From the NCBI RefSeq assembly GCF_000196875.2, contig NC_014532.2:1488001-1552000 (forward strand): a stretch of 64,000 nt of DNA, read 5' to 3'. Every line of letters starts with the position of its first letter. The stretch's first letter is position 1. The position numbers and the translations under genes were made by a program. Shown here piece after piece: positions 62,182-64,000 of this stretch. Below the pieces are notes generated by a model that was not told the origin of the DNA, searched no databases, and saw nothing but the letters and a program-made list of their open reading frames with translations. This DNA is from Halomonas elongata DSM 2581 (GTDB taxonomy: Bacteria; Pseudomonadota; Gammaproteobacteria; Pseudomonadales; Halomonadaceae).

Positions 62182-62805
62182 TCATGCCGACGAGCGGGAG
62201 AGCGGGATATCCAGCAGCCGCGCGGCGGCGTCGAGACCGATGGCCTGGAGTTCGTGGATGTCGAAGCTCTCGGTGGACAGGGCGCCCTCGATCCACAGGC
62301 CGTCGATGAGGCCGTTGACGGCGATGGAGAGGCGCTGCAGTTCGGTATCGCTCGGTGAGTGGCCGTGTTCTTTCAGTGCCTCATGAATGAGGTCGCGGAA
62401 GGCGCGGGTCGTGCGGTCGTACCAGTGCCGGCGGATGTCGGCCATGGCGTTGTCGTGATGGGTGAGGGGCAGGAAGTTGGCCCACAGCAGCAGGCTGTCC
62501 GGGGTGACGATGGGCGGCGAGAGATTGGCCAGCAGGTAGCGTTCGAGACGTTCGCAAGCCGTCATGTCGTCGCCGTCGATGGTGCCGTGGGCCGCTTCGA
62601 AGAGGCGTTCCAGGAAGCGCCGATAGGCGGCCTGGAGGATGCCATCCTTGCTCTTGAAGTAGAAGCGGATCAGGCCGTTGGTGACGCCGGCATAGTCGGC
62701 GATATTGCGCACCGTGGCCGCGGAGATGCCCTCCCGCGCAATGCAGGTGAGGGTGGCGTCGATCAGGACGCTTTCGCGGTCGTTGCCGGCACGCCGGGTC
62801 GCCAT
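62182..62805 (-). CDS. TetR-family regulator (BetI-like C-terminus)
   Basis: 207 aa. HTH at about 13-58: ATLTCIAREGISAATVRNIA then DYAGVTNGLIRFYFKSKDGI. The C-terminal half (LLLWANFLPLTHHDNAMADI, LINGLIDGLWIEG-like AVNGLIDGLWIEGALSTESF) resembles BetI-type regulators. Its start lies 3 bp after the DDAH-type gene on the same strand, so the two are one operon; the DDAH gene and the divergent ABC gene are likely targets. Confidence 0.88.
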   Translation of the reverse strand: MATRRAGNDRESVLIDATLTCIAREGISAATVRNIADYAGVTNGLIRFYFKSKDGILQAAYRRFLERLFEAAHGTIDGDDMTACERLERYLLANLSPPIVTPDSLLLWANFLPLTHHDNAMADIRRHWYDRTTRAFRDLIHEALKEHGHSPSDTELQRLSIAVNGLIDGLWIEGALSTESFDIHELQAIGLDAAARLLDIPLSRSSA

Positions 62806-62808
62806 GGC

Positions 62809-63684
62809 TCAGGCCTCGCGCAGGATCGGGTTGGTCAGGCAGGTGGGGCCGCCCTCGCAGGCCATGCACAGGGCATCACCGGCGAAGGTGCGCACACGAA
62901 TGCCGTGTTGCTCCATCACCGCCCGGGTGCCGGGGAAGCCGTCGATCATCAGGCAGTCGCCGGGCGAGAGCGGCATGACGTTCAGGTTGAGGCCCAGGGA
63001 GTCGTGGAATTCGGCTTCGGGGGCCGCCACCAGGGTGATACCACGGGCCTTCATCAGGGTCCACAGGGCAGCCGGAATCAGTTTTGGGTGAACCAGGTAG
63101 AGGTCGTCGGTGAGCGGCGAGATGACCGACATCAGGTGCAGGCAGGCGGCCTCGCCGTCCCATACCGGCAGGTCGAAGCCCAGCACCTCGATGCCGTGCG
63201 GGCCGAGCAGTGCATTCAGTTGGCGTACGCCCTCGCGGTTGGAGCGGAAGCCCATGCCCACGACCAGGGTGCTGTCGTCGAGCCATAAGGTGTCTCCGCC
63301 CTCGATACAGGCGTCGCCGGTCAGGCGTCCGAGTACCGGAATGCCCGCTGCCTCGTAATGCCGCCCGTGCAGTTCGGGTTCCGCGGCGCGCAGTGGCTTG
63401 CCCATCTTGAACAGCACGGCGCCGGCACGCGTGATCATCGAGGCATCGCGAGTGAACATGGCATCCGAAAGGCCGTCGCCGTCGTCCTCGATCCAGACGA
63501 TCTCCGCCCCGGAGCCCTGTACCAGTTCGGCGAAGGCATCGTACTGGGCGATCGCCTTGTCGGCATCGAAATGGTCGTTGTAATGCCATTCGGCAGGGTC
63601 GGCTTGCTTCAGGCTCGACCCGGGGCGGCGCATCAGTACGCGGGTCATGGGGGCGGCCATCGATTGGCATCCGTAGCGGGACAT
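62809..63684 (-). CDS. DDAH-type amidinohydrolase
   Basis: 291 aa guanidino-modifying enzyme fold: WHYNDHFDADKAIAQYDAFA, SDAMFTRDASMITRAGAVLF, TGDACIEGGDTLWLDDSTLV, catalytic His in ACLHLMSVISPLTDDLYLVH and Cys near the end in MACEGGPTCLTNPIL. These fit dimethylarginine dimethylaminohydrolase/arginine deiminase relatives, which hydrolyse N-methylarginine or similar compounds. Start MSRYGCQSMAAPM (ATG 63684); an earlier in-frame ATG lies over the operator region. Next to an amino-acid ABC transporter gene, consistent with use of a guanidino compound. Confidence 0.85.
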   Translation of the reverse strand: MSRYGCQSMAAPMTRVLMRRPGSSLKQADPAEWHYNDHFDADKAIAQYDAFAELVQGSGAEIVWIEDDGDGLSDAMFTRDASMITRAGAVLFKMGKPLRAAEPELHGRHYEAAGIPVLGRLTGDACIEGGDTLWLDDSTLVVGMGFRSNREGVRQLNALLGPHGIEVLGFDLPVWDGEAACLHLMSVISPLTDDLYLVHPKLIPAALWTLMKARGITLVAAPEAEFHDSLGLNLNVMPLSPGDCLMIDGFPGTRAVMEQHGIRVRTFAGDALCMACEGGPTCLTNPILREA

Positions 63685-63733
63685 GGGCGAGCTCCATGGC
63701 TGATTGGGATCGTTGACTCGCATCTTATACAGA

Positions 63734-63748
63734 TGCATAGTTTATGCA
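63734..63748. promoter_or_regulatory. Operator-like dyad between the DDAH-type and ABC genes
   Basis: TGCATA-GTT-TATGCA (63734-63748): perfect 6-bp arms, 3-bp centre. A related GCATAA follows. Placed in the shared 100-bp promoter region, likely bound by the TetR protein encoded two genes away. Confidence 0.6.
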
Positions 63749-63784
63749 ACCGCATAACAACAGACACCATCGGGGAGCCCTGAC

Positions 63785-64000
63785 GTGAGCGATGCTTCGA
63801 CCACTACCGCTTCTCGTGGCGATGCCGTCATCGAGGTCGAGAATCTGCACAAGGCCTATGGCGACGCCCGGGTTCTCAAGGGCATCGATCTCTCCGCCGG
63901 GCGGGGAGACGTCGTCGCGCTGATCGGCAGCAGCGGCTCGGGCAAGTCCACCTTGCTGCGCTGTCTCAACCTGCTCGAGACACCCACCTCCGGTTCGCTG
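63785..64000 (+). CDS. Polar amino acid ABC transporter ATP-binding protein (5' part only)
   Basis: 72 codons from GTG 63785, cut off by the window end. After a short leader, IEVENLHKAYGDARVLKGID and the Walker A ALIGSSGSGKSTLLRCLNLL with ETPTSG match HisP/GlnQ-type ATPases for polar amino acid uptake (the RCLNLLE.P.SG pattern). GTG is chosen as nothing better precedes it. Divergent from the DDAH-type gene. Confidence 0.85.
   Translation, partial: MSDASTTTASRGDAVIEVENLHKAYGDARVLKGIDLSAGRGDVVALIGSSGSGKSTLLRCLNLLETPTSGSL

Overview
The window is a GC-rich gammaproteobacterial chromosome segment. The gene set (rfaH, slyD, proS, nhaD, benE, tig-clpP-clpX-lon-hupB-ppiD, ppiB/glnS-cysS, luxS beside mtnN) and the salt-tolerance flavour of NhaD suggest a halophile of the Halomonadaceae (Halomonas-like). 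This is an inference from protein look and gene order, not from a search.

Layout. At 1-1724 are the 5' part of ampG (minus), rfaH, a SlyD-like FKBP and a strong intrinsic terminator. From about 2114 to 10014 the DNA becomes AT-richer and holds ten cassette-like units, all on the plus strand. Each ends in a short imperfect palindrome with attC hallmarks (a TAAC-type start overlapping the stop codon and a GTT-type end). No integron integrase is visible, so I read this as a CALIN (cluster of attC sites lacking an integrase) between slyD and proS. Its cargo is, in order: an AbiGi-like protein; a zinc-ribbon DUF4145 protein; a serine protease broken by a stop; a two-gene CBASS anti-phage operon (CD-NTase plus Cap15-type membrane effector); a HEPN-like protein; a two-helix membrane protein; a GNAT broken by two stops; an AadA-like adenylyltransferase that has lost its catalytic loop; an intact GNAT; and a cytidine/blasticidin-type deaminase. 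A plus-strand terminator closes the array before proS.

10-31 kb is ordinary chromosome: proS, a nitrilase-family amidohydrolase with a GNAT, benE divergent from an XRE-cupin regulator, amiD, a DUF3307-SatD pair preceded by three operator-like dyads at exact 29-bp spacing, a MoxR/VWA pair, a hydroxyisobutyrate-dehydrogenase-type enzyme, a LysE exporter, yejK, an ABC-2 exporter, a GFA protein, nhaD, an AraC regulator with an AhpD-like protein, a ChaN-like protein and a methyltransferase. Two 143-bp whole-element palindromes (14800-14942 and 22133-22275) look like MITEs.

31-44.6 kb holds a YbaK-type deacylase, ugd, a HisC-type aminotransferase, an FAD-linked hydroxyacid dehydrogenase, a scrap of an ABC ATPase gene, an AAA_28 NTPase, a TetR/SDR/NTF2 module with a 28-bp perfect palindrome, a TerB-like protein, a DadA-like oxidase, pyrC, the methyl-cycle pair mtnN and luxS, and folD.

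44.6-54 kb is a tRNA cluster (Pro, Arg, His, His) followed by the protein quality-control block tig-clpP-clpX-lon-hupB-ppiD. Sigma-32-like promoters are readable before tig and before lon. 54-64 kb holds a COG0523 GTPase, a Cys-rich MTHFR C-terminal-type protein with an MTHFR, lpxH, ppiB divergent from glnS-cysS, two small unknown genes, a TetR regulator with a DDAH-type amidinohydrolase, and the start of an amino-acid ABC transporter ATPase divergent from them.
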